DNA of 64,000 bases from Luteipulveratus halotolerans. Its GTDB lineage: Bacteria > Actinomycetota > Actinomycetes > Actinomycetales > Dermatophilaceae. Below the pieces are notes generated by a model that did not search any database, was not told where the DNA came from, and was given only the letters and a program-made list of their open reading frames with translations. Location: assembly GCF_001247745.1 (NCBI RefSeq), contig NZ_LAIR01000002.1:2852001-2916000 (forward strand), read 5' to 3'. The position numbers were made by a program, and so were the translations under genes. The first letter of the stretch is position 1. Each line of letters opens with the position of its first letter. Positions 1 to 8,015 of the stretch are shown here, in pieces.

Positions 1-2
1 TC

Positions 3-578
3 GCCCGGCCGTTGTCCGTGCTCGCGACCATGTCGTGGTTCCGGATGCCGCTGCGCGAGCAGGCGTTCCTGTCGTGGGCGGGCCTGCGTGGTGCCGTCCC
101 GGTCGTGCTCGCGAGCGTGCCGTTCACGCTCGGCACCCCCGACACCGAGTGGATCCTCGACCTGGTGTTCGTCCTGGTCGTGATCTTCACGCTCGTGCAG
201 GCGCCGACCCTGCCCTGGATCACCCGACGTCTCGGCATCGTCGAGTCCGCACCGACCCTCGACGTCGACATCGAGGCGACCCCGCTCGACCAGCTCGACG
301 CCGACGTCGTCCAGGTGTCCGTCGGCGAGACCTCCCGGCTGCACGGCGTCGAGATCTTCGAGCTGCGCCTGCCGCCCGGAGCCAACGTCACCCTCGTGGT
401 CCGTGACGGTGAGGGGTTCGTCCCCACCATGCGGACGGCACTGAGGCGCGGCGACTCGCTGCTCGTCGTCACGACCCAGAAGGTCCGTCGCCAGACGATC
501 CGACGCATCCGCGACGTCTCACGCGAGGGCCGCCTCGCGGGCTGGCGGCCCTCCGTCGAGCGGCCCCCCGCGGGCTGA
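3..578 (+). CDS. K+/H+ antiporter (CvrA/NhaP2-like), C-terminal part
   Basis: The reading frame is open at the left window edge, so this is the C-terminal 191 residues of a longer CPA1-type monovalent cation/proton antiporter. The first visible part matches the conserved last membrane helices of the family (R-P-L...PLREQAFLSWAGLRGAVP, then a long hydrophobic helix around residues 45-65). It is followed by a soluble RCK_C/TrkA-C-like regulatory domain (about residues 85-165), typical of CvrA/NhaP2 proteins that move K+ or Na+ against H+ across the cell membrane. The tail is rich in Arg. Family known; exact ion unknown. Confidence 0.85.
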   Translation, partial: ARPLSVLATMSWFRMPLREQAFLSWAGLRGAVPVVLASVPFTLGTPDTEWILDLVFVLVVIFTLVQAPTLPWITRRLGIVESAPTLDVDIEATPLDQLDADVVQVSVGETSRLHGVEIFELRLPPGANVTLVVRDGEGFVPTMRTALRRGDSLLVVTTQKVRRQTIRRIRDVSREGRLAGWRPSVERPPAG

Positions 579-633
579 CCGCGGACCGCCCCGAACGGCG
601 ATGGTGCGGAGCAAGTCTCCGGTCGTCGTACAC

Positions 634-660
634 TTGGCAGTCGAGCACGACGAGTGCCAA
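634..660. promoter_or_regulatory. CIRCE-like HrcA operator upstream of fmdB
   Basis: Inverted repeat TTGGCAGTC-N9-GAGTGCCAA. The CIRCE consensus bound by the heat-shock repressor HrcA is TTAGCACTC-N9-GAGTGCTAA; actinobacterial versions often have G at the third position. Half-site length and the 9-bp spacer match exactly, with one mismatch between the arms. A TACACT hexamer at 629-634 could be the -10 box, which would place the operator over the transcription start. It ends 34 bp before the fmdB start codon. Confidence 0.6.
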
Positions 661-694
661 CCCGATTCGCAGATCACGCAGAGGTCGACGACAC

Positions 695-1027
695 ATGCCT
701 ACGTACCCCTATGCCTGCACCGAGTGCGGTCACCAGTTCGAGGTGTTCCAGTCCTTCAGCGACGACGCCCTGACCGAGTGCCCGCAGTGCCAGGGCAAGC
801 TCCGCAAGGTGTGGGGTTCGGTCGGCGTGGTGTTCAAGGGCTCCGGGTTCTACCGCAACGACAGCCGCGGTGACGGCAAGAGCTCCTCCTCCAGCACCAC
901 CGCGTCGAGCACCTCGTCCTCGACGACGTCCTCCACGAGCACGTCGTCCGCGAGCTCGTCCGACTCCGCGTCGTCCTCGTCGTCGACCAGCAGCTCCTCC
1001 TCGGGTACGACGTCCGGCGCGGCCTGA
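695..1027 (+). CDS. FmdB-family zinc ribbon protein
   Basis: 110 residues. The N-terminal 60 residues are an FmdB/CxxC_CXXC_SSSS zinc ribbon: MPTYPYACTECGHQFEV, then ECPQCQGKL, so two CxxC pairs for one zinc, ending in the usual VVFKGSGFYRNDSR block. Residues 62-110 are almost only Ser and Thr with some Ala, Asp and Gly, a low-complexity tail seen in many actinobacterial members. The family is often called a putative regulatory protein but its role is unproven. A CIRCE-like operator just upstream suggests heat-shock or misfolding control, unusual enough to note. Confidence 0.85.
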   Translation: MPTYPYACTECGHQFEVFQSFSDDALTECPQCQGKLRKVWGSVGVVFKGSGFYRNDSRGDGKSSSSSTTASSTSSSTTSSTSTSSASSSDSASSSSSTSSSSSGTTSGAA

Positions 1028-1116
1028 CCGTCCACAGCCCAGGACCCCGTGACCGCGGGTCCACAGGCGGTGCGAGCGGCGTCGGAGGCGACACCGCCGC
1101 TGGCTAGCCTGCCCGC

Positions 1117-1950
1117 ATGACCCAGACACCCCGCGCCGACATCGGTGTGATCGGCGGATCCGGTTTCTACTCCTTCCTCGACGGCGTCGAGCGGGTGCGC
1201 GTCGACACCCCGTTCGGGGAGCCGAGCGACGAGGTCGCCCTCGGCGAGCTCGACGGCCGACGTGTCGCGTTCCTCGCCCGTCACGGCCAGGGGCACCGCT
1301 TCCCACCGCATCGCGTCCCCTACCGCGCCAACCTCTGGGCGCTGCGCTCGCTCGGCGTGCGCCAGGTGCTCGCACCGTGTGCGGTCGGGTCCCTTCGCCC
1401 CGAGCTCGGCCCCGGCACGGTCGTCGTCCCTGACCAGGTCGTCGACCGCACCTGGGGGCGCGAGCACACGGTGTACGACCAGATCGGGCCGGTCGCGCAC
1501 GTCGCGTTCGCCGACCCGTACTGCCCACGCGGGCGGGCCGCTGTGCTCGCCGCGTCGCAGGACCGTGCCGCGGGCGCAGCGACCGACGGCGGCACCCTGG
1601 TGGTCATCAACGGGCCCCGGTTCTCCACCCGCGCCGAGTCGCAGTGGCACCAGGCGGCGAGCTGGGACGTCGTCGGCATGACCGGCATGCCCGAGGCGTC
1701 GATCGCGCGCGAGCTCGCGATGTGCCTGACCTCGGTGTGCCTGGTCACCGACCACGACGCCGGTGTCGAGGCCGGCGAGCACGTGACGCACGACGAGGTC
1801 CTGCGCGTGTTCGCCGACAACATCGAAGGCCTCAAGACGCTCCTCCGCTCGACGATCGCGGCGCTGCCCGAGCCGGAGGCCGACGACACGGCGACGTGCT
1901 CGTGTCGTCGCGTGCTCGACGGGCTGCAGCTCCCGATCGAGCTGCCGTGA
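1117..1950 (+). CDS. mtnP: S-methyl-5'-thioadenosine phosphorylase
   Basis: 277 residues, the normal length for PNP/MTAP-family phosphorylases. It splits S-methyl-5'-thioadenosine (or a related purine nucleoside) with phosphate to adenine and methylthioribose-1-phosphate in methionine salvage. Visible motifs: phosphate loop GVIGGSGFYSF at the N-terminus, ARHGQGHRFPPHRVPYRAN, INGPRFSTRAES, and the substrate-site block VVGMTGMPEASIARE followed by TDHDAG. A Cys-rich stretch (TCSCRRVLDG) closes the protein. The next gene starts on the last base of its stop codon (ATGA-type overlap), so the two are probably co-translated. Inosine/guanosine activity cannot be excluded from sequence. Confidence 0.88.
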   Translation: MTQTPRADIGVIGGSGFYSFLDGVERVRVDTPFGEPSDEVALGELDGRRVAFLARHGQGHRFPPHRVPYRANLWALRSLGVRQVLAPCAVGSLRPELGPGTVVVPDQVVDRTWGREHTVYDQIGPVAHVAFADPYCPRGRAAVLAASQDRAAGAATDGGTLVVINGPRFSTRAESQWHQAASWDVVGMTGMPEASIARELAMCLTSVCLVTDHDAGVEAGEHVTHDEVLRVFADNIEGLKTLLRSTIAALPEPEADDTATCSCRRVLDGLQLPIELP

Positions 1951-2642
1951 TGCCGCTGGTCGCACGCGCCGCCCAGCGGCTGCTGCCGCAGACGTGGCAG
2001 GGACCGGGTCGCGAGGCTGCCTGGCGGCGTGCGCGCGCCCGACGTGTGGCCGCGGGCCTCGTCGCCGCGACGGCGGCCGTGTCGACAGTCGCTGCTGTCC
2101 GCCCGGCCGACGAGCCGACCCGCGCTGTCGTCGTGGCCGCCCATGATGTCGCGGCCGGCACGCGCCTCACGGCGGGCGACCTGCGTACGGTGCGCTGGCC
2201 CGTCTCGGTGCAGACGCCGACCTCGGCGACGGTCAACGGCCTGGTCGGCCGATCGGTGATCACTCCCCTGCGTTCGGGCGAACCGGTCACCGCGACCCGC
2301 CTGCGCGGCACCCGCACCCTGCCGCAGACGGCAGCAGGCGAGGTGGTGGTGAGCGTTCCGCTCGCAGATCCGACGCTCACCTCGACCGTGCGGGTCGGCG
2401 ACACCGTCGATGCGTGGTCGGCGCAGACCGGCGCGCGAATCGGGTCGAGGCTGCGGGTCGTCGCCACGGTCACACCCAGCACACCCACTGCCGGACGGCT
2501 CGCCGCGAGCGCCGCGGCCGACGGGCCGGCCGCCGTGCTGCTCGCCGTGCCCCCGGCGGTGGCGAGTCGGTTCGCGCAGGCCCAGGCCGGCGCCCAGTCG
2601 CCCGGATCAGCGGTCCTTCTGGGATTCACGCCTGTCACATGA
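1950..2642 (+). CDS. SAF-domain protein (CpaB/RcpC-like)
   Basis: 230 residues starting at the ATG that overlaps the mtnP stop. It has an N-terminal Arg-rich segment, one membrane helix (about residues 33-48), then a SAF domain (about 58-125) with the hallmark VVVAAHDVAAGTRLTAGDL and GRSVITPLRSGEPVT. SAF domains occur in CpaB/RcpC pilus proteins and in sialate synthase/antifreeze-like proteins. No other pilus genes are visible, so a role in Flp pilus assembly is only a family-based guess; in actinobacteria such single SAF proteins are common and uncharacterised. Confidence 0.75.
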   Translation: MPLVARAAQRLLPQTWQGPGREAAWRRARARRVAAGLVAATAAVSTVAAVRPADEPTRAVVVAAHDVAAGTRLTAGDLRTVRWPVSVQTPTSATVNGLVGRSVITPLRSGEPVTATRLRGTRTLPQTAAGEVVVSVPLADPTLTSTVRVGDTVDAWSAQTGARIGSRLRVVATVTPSTPTAGRLAASAAADGPAAVLLAVPPAVASRFAQAQAGAQSPGSAVLLGFTPVT

Positions 2643-2815
2643 ACACCAACGGCACCAGGGGTGACATCCGCAACGATCACCCGTGAACCGCTCGTACGCT
2701 CGGGAAATTGTTCAGCAGCGTGACGCGCGCGACCGAATCGGATAGTTCTCGCCGACTCGTCTCTCCGCTAGGTTGAGGGCCGCTTAGTTCCCCTCAGAGC
2801 AAAGGAATGCACGCC

Positions 2816-3199
2816 ATGAAGGGCTTCAAGGACTTCATCATGCGAGGCAACATCGTTGACCTGGCTGTCGCCGTGGTCATCGGTACTGCTTTCGCCAAGG
2901 TGGTCGACACCTTCGTCAGCGCCATCATCCAGCCGCTGATCAACGCGATGGGCAGCGCCAAGAGCGCGGGTCTCGGGTTCCACATCAAGTCGGGCCAGGC
3001 CAACACGTTCATCAACTTCTCCACGATCATCAACGCGCTGATCGTCTTCCTGCTCACGGCGGCCGTCGTCTACTTCGTCATCGTGCTGCCGATGAACAAG
3101 CTCAACGAGCGTCGCAAGCGCGGCCAGGTCGAGGAGGTCGACCCGACCGAGCTCGAGCTGCTCGCCGAGATCCGCGACGAGCTGCGCGCGCGCCGCTGA
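2816..3199 (+). CDS. mscL: large-conductance mechanosensitive channel MscL
   Basis: 127 residues. It starts MKGFKDFIMRGNIVDLAVAVVIGTAF, the conserved first helix of MscL with the pore-lining TM1, followed by a periplasmic loop, TM2 (NALIVFLLTAAVVYFVIVLP) and the cytoplasmic helix ending ELELLAEIRDELRAR. It forms the homopentameric emergency channel opened by membrane tension on osmotic downshock. An ATG three codons upstream (2807) sits directly on the ribosome-binding site AAAGGA (2801-2806), so 2816, with 9 bases of spacing, is the better start and also matches the family N-terminus. Confidence 0.95.
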   Translation: MKGFKDFIMRGNIVDLAVAVVIGTAFAKVVDTFVSAIIQPLINAMGSAKSAGLGFHIKSGQANTFINFSTIINALIVFLLTAAVVYFVIVLPMNKLNERRKRGQVEEVDPTELELLAEIRDELRARR

Positions 3200-3244
3200 T
3201 CGCACAGCAGCCCACCGTTCTGGCGTAGCACCGGGACGAGCCGA

Positions 3245-3275
3245 GCGGGGCAGGACCTTCGAGGTCCTGCCCCGC
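3245..3275 (+). terminator. hairpin terminator after mscL
   Basis: Perfect 14-bp stem GCGGGGCAGGACCT / AGGTCCTGCCCCGC with a 3-base loop, 45 bases after the mscL stop. It lacks a long T run, as is common in actinobacteria. It probably also marks the boundary to the convergent genes on the minus strand. Confidence 0.8.
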
Positions 3276-3358
3276 TTCGCGTACCCGCTGAATCAGCCGC
3301 GTCTCGGCGTCCTCGCAGCTGAGCCGCCTTGCCGCTCAGGGGTTGTCGGGTCGAGGCG

Positions 3359-3586
3359 TCACTCCCAGTGCGGCGGACGCTGCTCCTGCCACCAGCGGTC
3401 GGCCGGGGTGGCTCCCGACGGCTCGTCCAGGTCGTCACGCGTCTGCTCGGGGCGACCACCGACCTGGTCGACGCCTCCTGTCGCTGCCCGTGTCGCGCGA
3501 CGTGGACGGCGACGCGGTCGTCGGACGGGCGGCTCCGCGGCACCGTCGCCCTGATGCTCGGACTGGTCAGGCACCGCGTTCCTCAT
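3359..3586 (-). CDS. small hypothetical protein, coupled to helicase gene
   Basis: 75 residues if started at the ATG that overlaps the last 20 bases of the helicase gene. It is Pro/Arg/Asp rich without membrane segment, ending DRWWQEQRPPHWE. That aromatic ending resembles small conserved actinobacterial proteins of unknown function. No clear ribosome-binding site is seen, so translation would depend on coupling to the helicase. The rest of the gap between it and the mscL terminator holds nothing recognisable. Confidence 0.45.
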   Translation of the reverse strand: MRNAVPDQSEHQGDGAAEPPVRRPRRRPRRATRAATGGVDQVGGRPEQTRDDLDEPSGATPADRWWQEQRPPHWE

Positions 3587-6500
3587 CGGAGGTGTCGCCG
3601 ATGACCGGTCGTTCCTCGGTCGGGTCCTCGCTTGGCGCATCACGTTCGGGGGTCGACTCATCCGCCGGAGCGTCCGCGCCGGCGTCGCTCCAGTCGAGAT
3701 CGAGCTCGGGCTCCACGGGTTCGCCGGACACCGCAGGTGCGGTTGGCTGCGCCTCCGCCTGGCCCACGGAGTCCGCGTCCCCAGCAGGCTCGGGCTCTGG
3801 CGCCGTCTCGGACTCTGCGCCCGTCTCCGGCTCGGCCTCAGGCTCCGCTTCCGCCTCCGACTCGACCTCGGGTTGCGAGGTCTCCTCAGGTGAGGGCTCG
3901 GACTCCGGCTCGCGCTCAGGCTCGGAGTCCGCCTGCGCCGCAGGCTCCGCTACGGCCTCGACGGGACGATCGGACGTGTCGACGACCACGGCCTTCTCGG
4001 GCTCGGCGTCGTCGGCGGCCGGCTCGGACGCGGGCGCGGCCTGCTCCTGCTGAGCGAGCACCGCTGCTGCGACGGCTTCCTGCGCCTTGTGCGCTGCGTC
4101 GTGAGTGTGGGCTGCGTCGTGAGCCAGACGGCGGCGCCGTTCGGCACGCTGCTGCGACGTCAGCCGCACGGTGTCGAGGATCCGGGCCACATCGCGTGCC
4201 GGGTCACGGAACACGTCGACCGACCAGACGCGTTCGTGCGCCCAGCCGAGCCGCCGCAGCTGCTCGGTACGCAACCGGTCACGCTCACGCACGCCCGCCG
4301 TGGCGGCGTACACCGGACCGTCGGTCTCGACGGCGACGAGGAGCTCGCCGGCGCGCATCGGGTCCTCGATGGCCAGGTCGAGCGGGTGCGCCGAGATGCC
4401 GTGACCGGTGTGGACGACGAGCCCCTTGTCGCGCAGCCGGCGTGCCAGGTCGGAGACCACCGGAGTGATCGGTCGCTGCGGCGGCTCCGGCACCAGCGGC
4501 CGGTCGAGGACGCTGCCGGTGGAGGCCGTACGACGGCGCCGTCCGCCGACGATGGTCGGCGCGGCTCCCTCACCGGGCTGGGGCGCACCGTCGTCGCCCG
4601 CCGTCCGGACCCGACGCTCGGCGCCACCGGAGGCGGCGTACAGCAGGAAGTCGCGCAGCATCTGCGCACCGCGCGCCCGCAACTTGTTGGTCACGAGCTC
4701 GTCGGCCGAGAACGACGACACCACCGTCATGCGGCGCCTCGCCCGCGTGATCGCGACGTTGAGACGTCGTTCGCCGCCCTCAAGGTTGATCGGCCCGAAC
4801 GAGTGGGGCACGCTCCCGTCGGCCCGCCGCCCGTAGCCGATCGAGAGCACCACGGCGTCACGCTCGTCGCCCTGGACCCGGTCGAGCGGCTTGATGAAGA
4901 ACGGCTCGTGCGCGCGACCGGTGAAGAAGCCCATCACGTCGTCGGCGTCGGCGAGCGCGCGGCGGAGTGCGTCCTCGACCCGCTGAGCGTGCTTGTGCCC
5001 CAACGTGATCACGCCGAGCGACTCCTGCGGGCGACGGCGCGCGTGGTCGAGGACGACCTCGACCACGCGGTCGACCTCACCGGTGGAGGTCTCACCGTCG
5101 CCGCGTGCGGTGACGACGTCGAGGCGTACGCCGCCGTCGCCCCCGACGCCCGGGAACGTCACGAGACCGCCGCGGTAGATCTGGGCGTTGGAGAAGGCGA
5201 TGAGCCGCTCGTCGTGCGAGCGGTAGTGCCACGTGAGCTCGTGCGTCGGCAGCATCGTCGACAGCAGGTCGAGCACCGACACGACGCCCTCGGCCTGGAG
5301 GTCCTCCGGCGTGGTGTCCTCGTCGGGGTCGTCGGTGATGGAGAACGACGTCGGTGGCAGCTGACGCGGATCTCCAGCAACCACAACCTGATTGGCGCGC
5401 GAGATGGCCGATATCGCCTGGGCGGGCGGCACCTGCGAGGCCTCGTCGAAGATCACCACGTCGAACCACAGACCCGGAGGTACGACGGACGCCACCACGA
5501 GTGGTGACATCGCCCAGCAGGGCCGCACCGAGGTCATCAGCTCGGGCGCCTCGGTGAGCAGCTCACGCAACGACAGGTGGCCTCGCGTGCGGTCCGCCTC
5601 GACCCGCACCACGTCGGCCTGGTCGGGCAGGTCGGCGGCGACCCGGCGTACCTGCGCGTCGACCGCCGCCTGCACCCGCGCGACACCCGCGTCGATGTGG
5701 GCGCGGTCGTGGTCGGCGTACTCGAGCTCGATCTGCCTCAGCTGCGGGCCGTCGTGCGAGCCGTAGGTCGCATCGCGCTCGGACACCTCGGCGAGCACCG
5801 AGCTCCACCACACGAACGCGAACTCCTCGGGCACCCGCTCGGGGGCAAGGCCGCGTCGGGCGAAGTCGTCGATGACCTCACCCAGACCGTTGGCACGCAA
5901 CCGGTCGAGACGCGACACGACCTGGGGTACGACGGCGAGCCGGTCACCGGCGTCGGCGAGCCGCAGCAGCCGGTCGTGCAGGTCGTCCAGGTCGGTCTGG
6001 TGCAGGTCGTGGCCCTCGGCGGTGCCCTCGAGTCGCGCCGCGAGCCAGTCGAGCTGTTCGCGCAGCCGCTCGTGGGCGCGCTGGACGTCGGGCACCTCGA
6101 CCGGCGCAGCCGGGCGCGACGCCTGCCCGCCGCTGGCCGCGCGCCACTGGCGACGCTGCTCGGCGGCGCGCACGAGCACGCCGTGCAGGTCGGCCGGCGG
6201 GCGGCCCGGGCGCAGCAACGAACGGGCCTGCTGCCGCAGCCGACGACGTTCGAGCTGGCTGAGCGTGACGCCGTGCTCCTTGCGGTAGGCGCGCGAGCCG
6301 GTGGCCGCGACCAGGTCGTCGACCGGCGACTCGAACAGCTCGGCGCGGAACGTCTCGAGCGTGGCGAACACCCGGCTCATCAGCTCGAGCTGGTCGTCGG
6401 CCTCGATCATCGTGCGCGGCGGGGTCAGACCGACCGCGTCGGCGAGCGCGTCGAGGCGGTCACGGTGCTCCTGCATCCCGCGCGTGGCCAGGTGGACGAC

Positions 6501-7973
6501 CAGGGCCTTGGTGCGCTGGGTCTGGTCCTCACCGACAACGCGTGCACCGAACCACGGGTCGGGCTCGCCCTGGGTCCAGGCGCCGAGGTCGGCGATGTCG
6601 GACAGCTCGCCGAGCAGCTCATCACGCCGCCGCGCGGTGATCGCGTGCAGTGCCGAACCCGTGAGCCGGACGTGGGAGCGCGGCGGGTGGGGCAAGGACG
6701 CCAGGCGCAGGATCTCGGTCTGCGCCTCGTCAGCCGTGACACCCCACGGGTGGCGTTCGTCGTGCATGCACCGGCGGTGGTCGATCAGCCTGTCGCGGCG
6801 GTCGACCAGCCGGGGGTCGACGGCCGGCGCGGGCGTGGGCTCGTCGGCGGCGACGCGGTCGAGCGTCTCGACGATCGACTGCGCGAGCGAGGCGCGGTGG
6901 GGGCGACCGTCGTGCGCGTCGAGCACGAGCTCGTCCAGGCCCCGGCGTTCGAGGCGTCCGACCACCGCGTCGATCGCGGCGCGCTTCTCGGCCACGAACA
7001 GCACCCGCTGACCGCGGGCGGACAAGGTGGCGACGAGGTTAGCGATGGTCTGGCTCTTGCCCGTGCCGGGCGGGCCCTTGACGACCAGGTGCGAGCCCGC
7101 GCAGACCGCGTCGATGACGGCCTGCTGCGAGGTGTCGGCGTCCAGGACCAGGCGCTCCTCGTCCAGGAGGCTCTCGCCGATGCGTGCGGGAGGTGTGGCC
7201 TGGACCGTCTCGATGGCCTCGGGGTCGCCCGCGAGCGCGGCGATGACGTCGTGGTCGGCCAGGTCGGCGCCCTGCGCGGTGAGGTCGGTGACCATCGGCA
7301 GCTTGGCGTAGGAGTAGGTGCCGAGCACCAGCGACGGGCGGATCCGGAACCCCGCGATGCCCTCCTCGGCGCAGACCGCGGTGAGGGCGGCGTACGCCGG
7401 TTGGGGGTCCCAGCCGCCGGTGGCGCCGTAGGCCAGCCCGGCGATCTTGCGCTCGTCCAGCGCCAGCCCCCGCTCGGACTCCAGGTAGGACAGCAGCACG
7501 GCGTTGACCTCGACCTGGTCACCGAGGGTGACGACGAGGTCGTCGCTGTCGCCGACGACCGGCCGCAAGGTCACCCGGCGCAGGAACACCGGCGCCTGAG
7601 GCACGCGGCTGTACGACGCCGGCACGTCCCAGGTCGCCATCCCGACCGCGAGGAACCCGGCCGAGATGCCGCGCTCCTGGGTGAGCTCGGCGGCCTTGGC
7701 ACGGATGGCGCGCGCACGACGGATGGCCTCGGCGTACGCGGCGGGCTCACGGACCAGCTCCGACATCCGCACGGCATGACCGGCGAGCAGCTTGGCCACA
7801 CCCGCGGGGTGCGCGGTGGTGATGTCGAGGCTGCCGCTCGGCAGGTCGCGGTGCCACAGCAGAGTGTTGCGCCCGCCGAGGTCGACCAGGTGCTTGCTCC
7901 AGGTCCGGACTGCAGAGGCGACCCGTGCCCGGCGACCGTCGACGGTCGCGCCCTGAGTCTGGTCTGCAGTCAC
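3567..7973 (-). CDS. DUF4011 superfamily I helicase with MTES_1575-type nuclease domain
   Basis: 1468 residues. The N-terminal ~290 residues fit DUF4011. Walker A VVKGPPGTGKSQT lies near residue 300. Further helicase motifs follow: VIFDEASQVPPAQAIS, VVAGDPRQLPPTSF (motif III-like), YRSHDERLIAFSN, LDRVQGDERDAVVLSIGYG, and RRLNVAITRARRRM (motif VI). Around residues 1180-1290, DLAIEDP...LLVAVETDGPVY...RERDRLRTEQLRRLGW fits the restriction-endonuclease-like MTES_1575 fold. Residues about 1300-1468 are a very acidic Glu/Ala/Pro tail, a low-complexity feature. Likely role: DNA processing or defence; not proven. It is transcribed away from the VWA gene, with only ~40 bp between them. Confidence 0.82.
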   Translation of the reverse strand: MTADQTQGATVDGRRARVASAVRTWSKHLVDLGGRNTLLWHRDLPSGSLDITTAHPAGVAKLLAGHAVRMSELVREPAAYAEAIRRARAIRAKAAELTQERGISAGFLAVGMATWDVPASYSRVPQAPVFLRRVTLRPVVGDSDDLVVTLGDQVEVNAVLLSYLESERGLALDERKIAGLAYGATGGWDPQPAYAALTAVCAEEGIAGFRIRPSLVLGTYSYAKLPMVTDLTAQGADLADHDVIAALAGDPEAIETVQATPPARIGESLLDEERLVLDADTSQQAVIDAVCAGSHLVVKGPPGTGKSQTIANLVATLSARGQRVLFVAEKRAAIDAVVGRLERRGLDELVLDAHDGRPHRASLAQSIVETLDRVAADEPTPAPAVDPRLVDRRDRLIDHRRCMHDERHPWGVTADEAQTEILRLASLPHPPRSHVRLTGSALHAITARRRDELLGELSDIADLGAWTQGEPDPWFGARVVGEDQTQRTKALVVHLATRGMQEHRDRLDALADAVGLTPPRTMIEADDQLELMSRVFATLETFRAELFESPVDDLVAATGSRAYRKEHGVTLSQLERRRLRQQARSLLRPGRPPADLHGVLVRAAEQRRQWRAASGGQASRPAAPVEVPDVQRAHERLREQLDWLAARLEGTAEGHDLHQTDLDDLHDRLLRLADAGDRLAVVPQVVSRLDRLRANGLGEVIDDFARRGLAPERVPEEFAFVWWSSVLAEVSERDATYGSHDGPQLRQIELEYADHDRAHIDAGVARVQAAVDAQVRRVAADLPDQADVVRVEADRTRGHLSLRELLTEAPELMTSVRPCWAMSPLVVASVVPPGLWFDVVIFDEASQVPPAQAISAISRANQVVVAGDPRQLPPTSFSITDDPDEDTTPEDLQAEGVVSVLDLLSTMLPTHELTWHYRSHDERLIAFSNAQIYRGGLVTFPGVGGDGGVRLDVVTARGDGETSTGEVDRVVEVVLDHARRRPQESLGVITLGHKHAQRVEDALRRALADADDVMGFFTGRAHEPFFIKPLDRVQGDERDAVVLSIGYGRRADGSVPHSFGPINLEGGERRLNVAITRARRRMTVVSSFSADELVTNKLRARGAQMLRDFLLYAASGGAERRVRTAGDDGAPQPGEGAAPTIVGGRRRRTASTGSVLDRPLVPEPPQRPITPVVSDLARRLRDKGLVVHTGHGISAHPLDLAIEDPMRAGELLVAVETDGPVYAATAGVRERDRLRTEQLRRLGWAHERVWSVDVFRDPARDVARILDTVRLTSQQRAERRRRLAHDAAHTHDAAHKAQEAVAAAVLAQQEQAAPASEPAADDAEPEKAVVVDTSDRPVEAVAEPAAQADSEPEREPESEPSPEETSQPEVESEAEAEPEAEPETGAESETAPEPEPAGDADSVGQAEAQPTAPAVSGEPVEPELDLDWSDAGADAPADESTPERDAPSEDPTEERPVIGDTSDEERGA

Positions 7974-8015
7974 CTCTCCGAGGTTAACGGCGACGACGTC
8001 TCACTCCGTGCAGGC

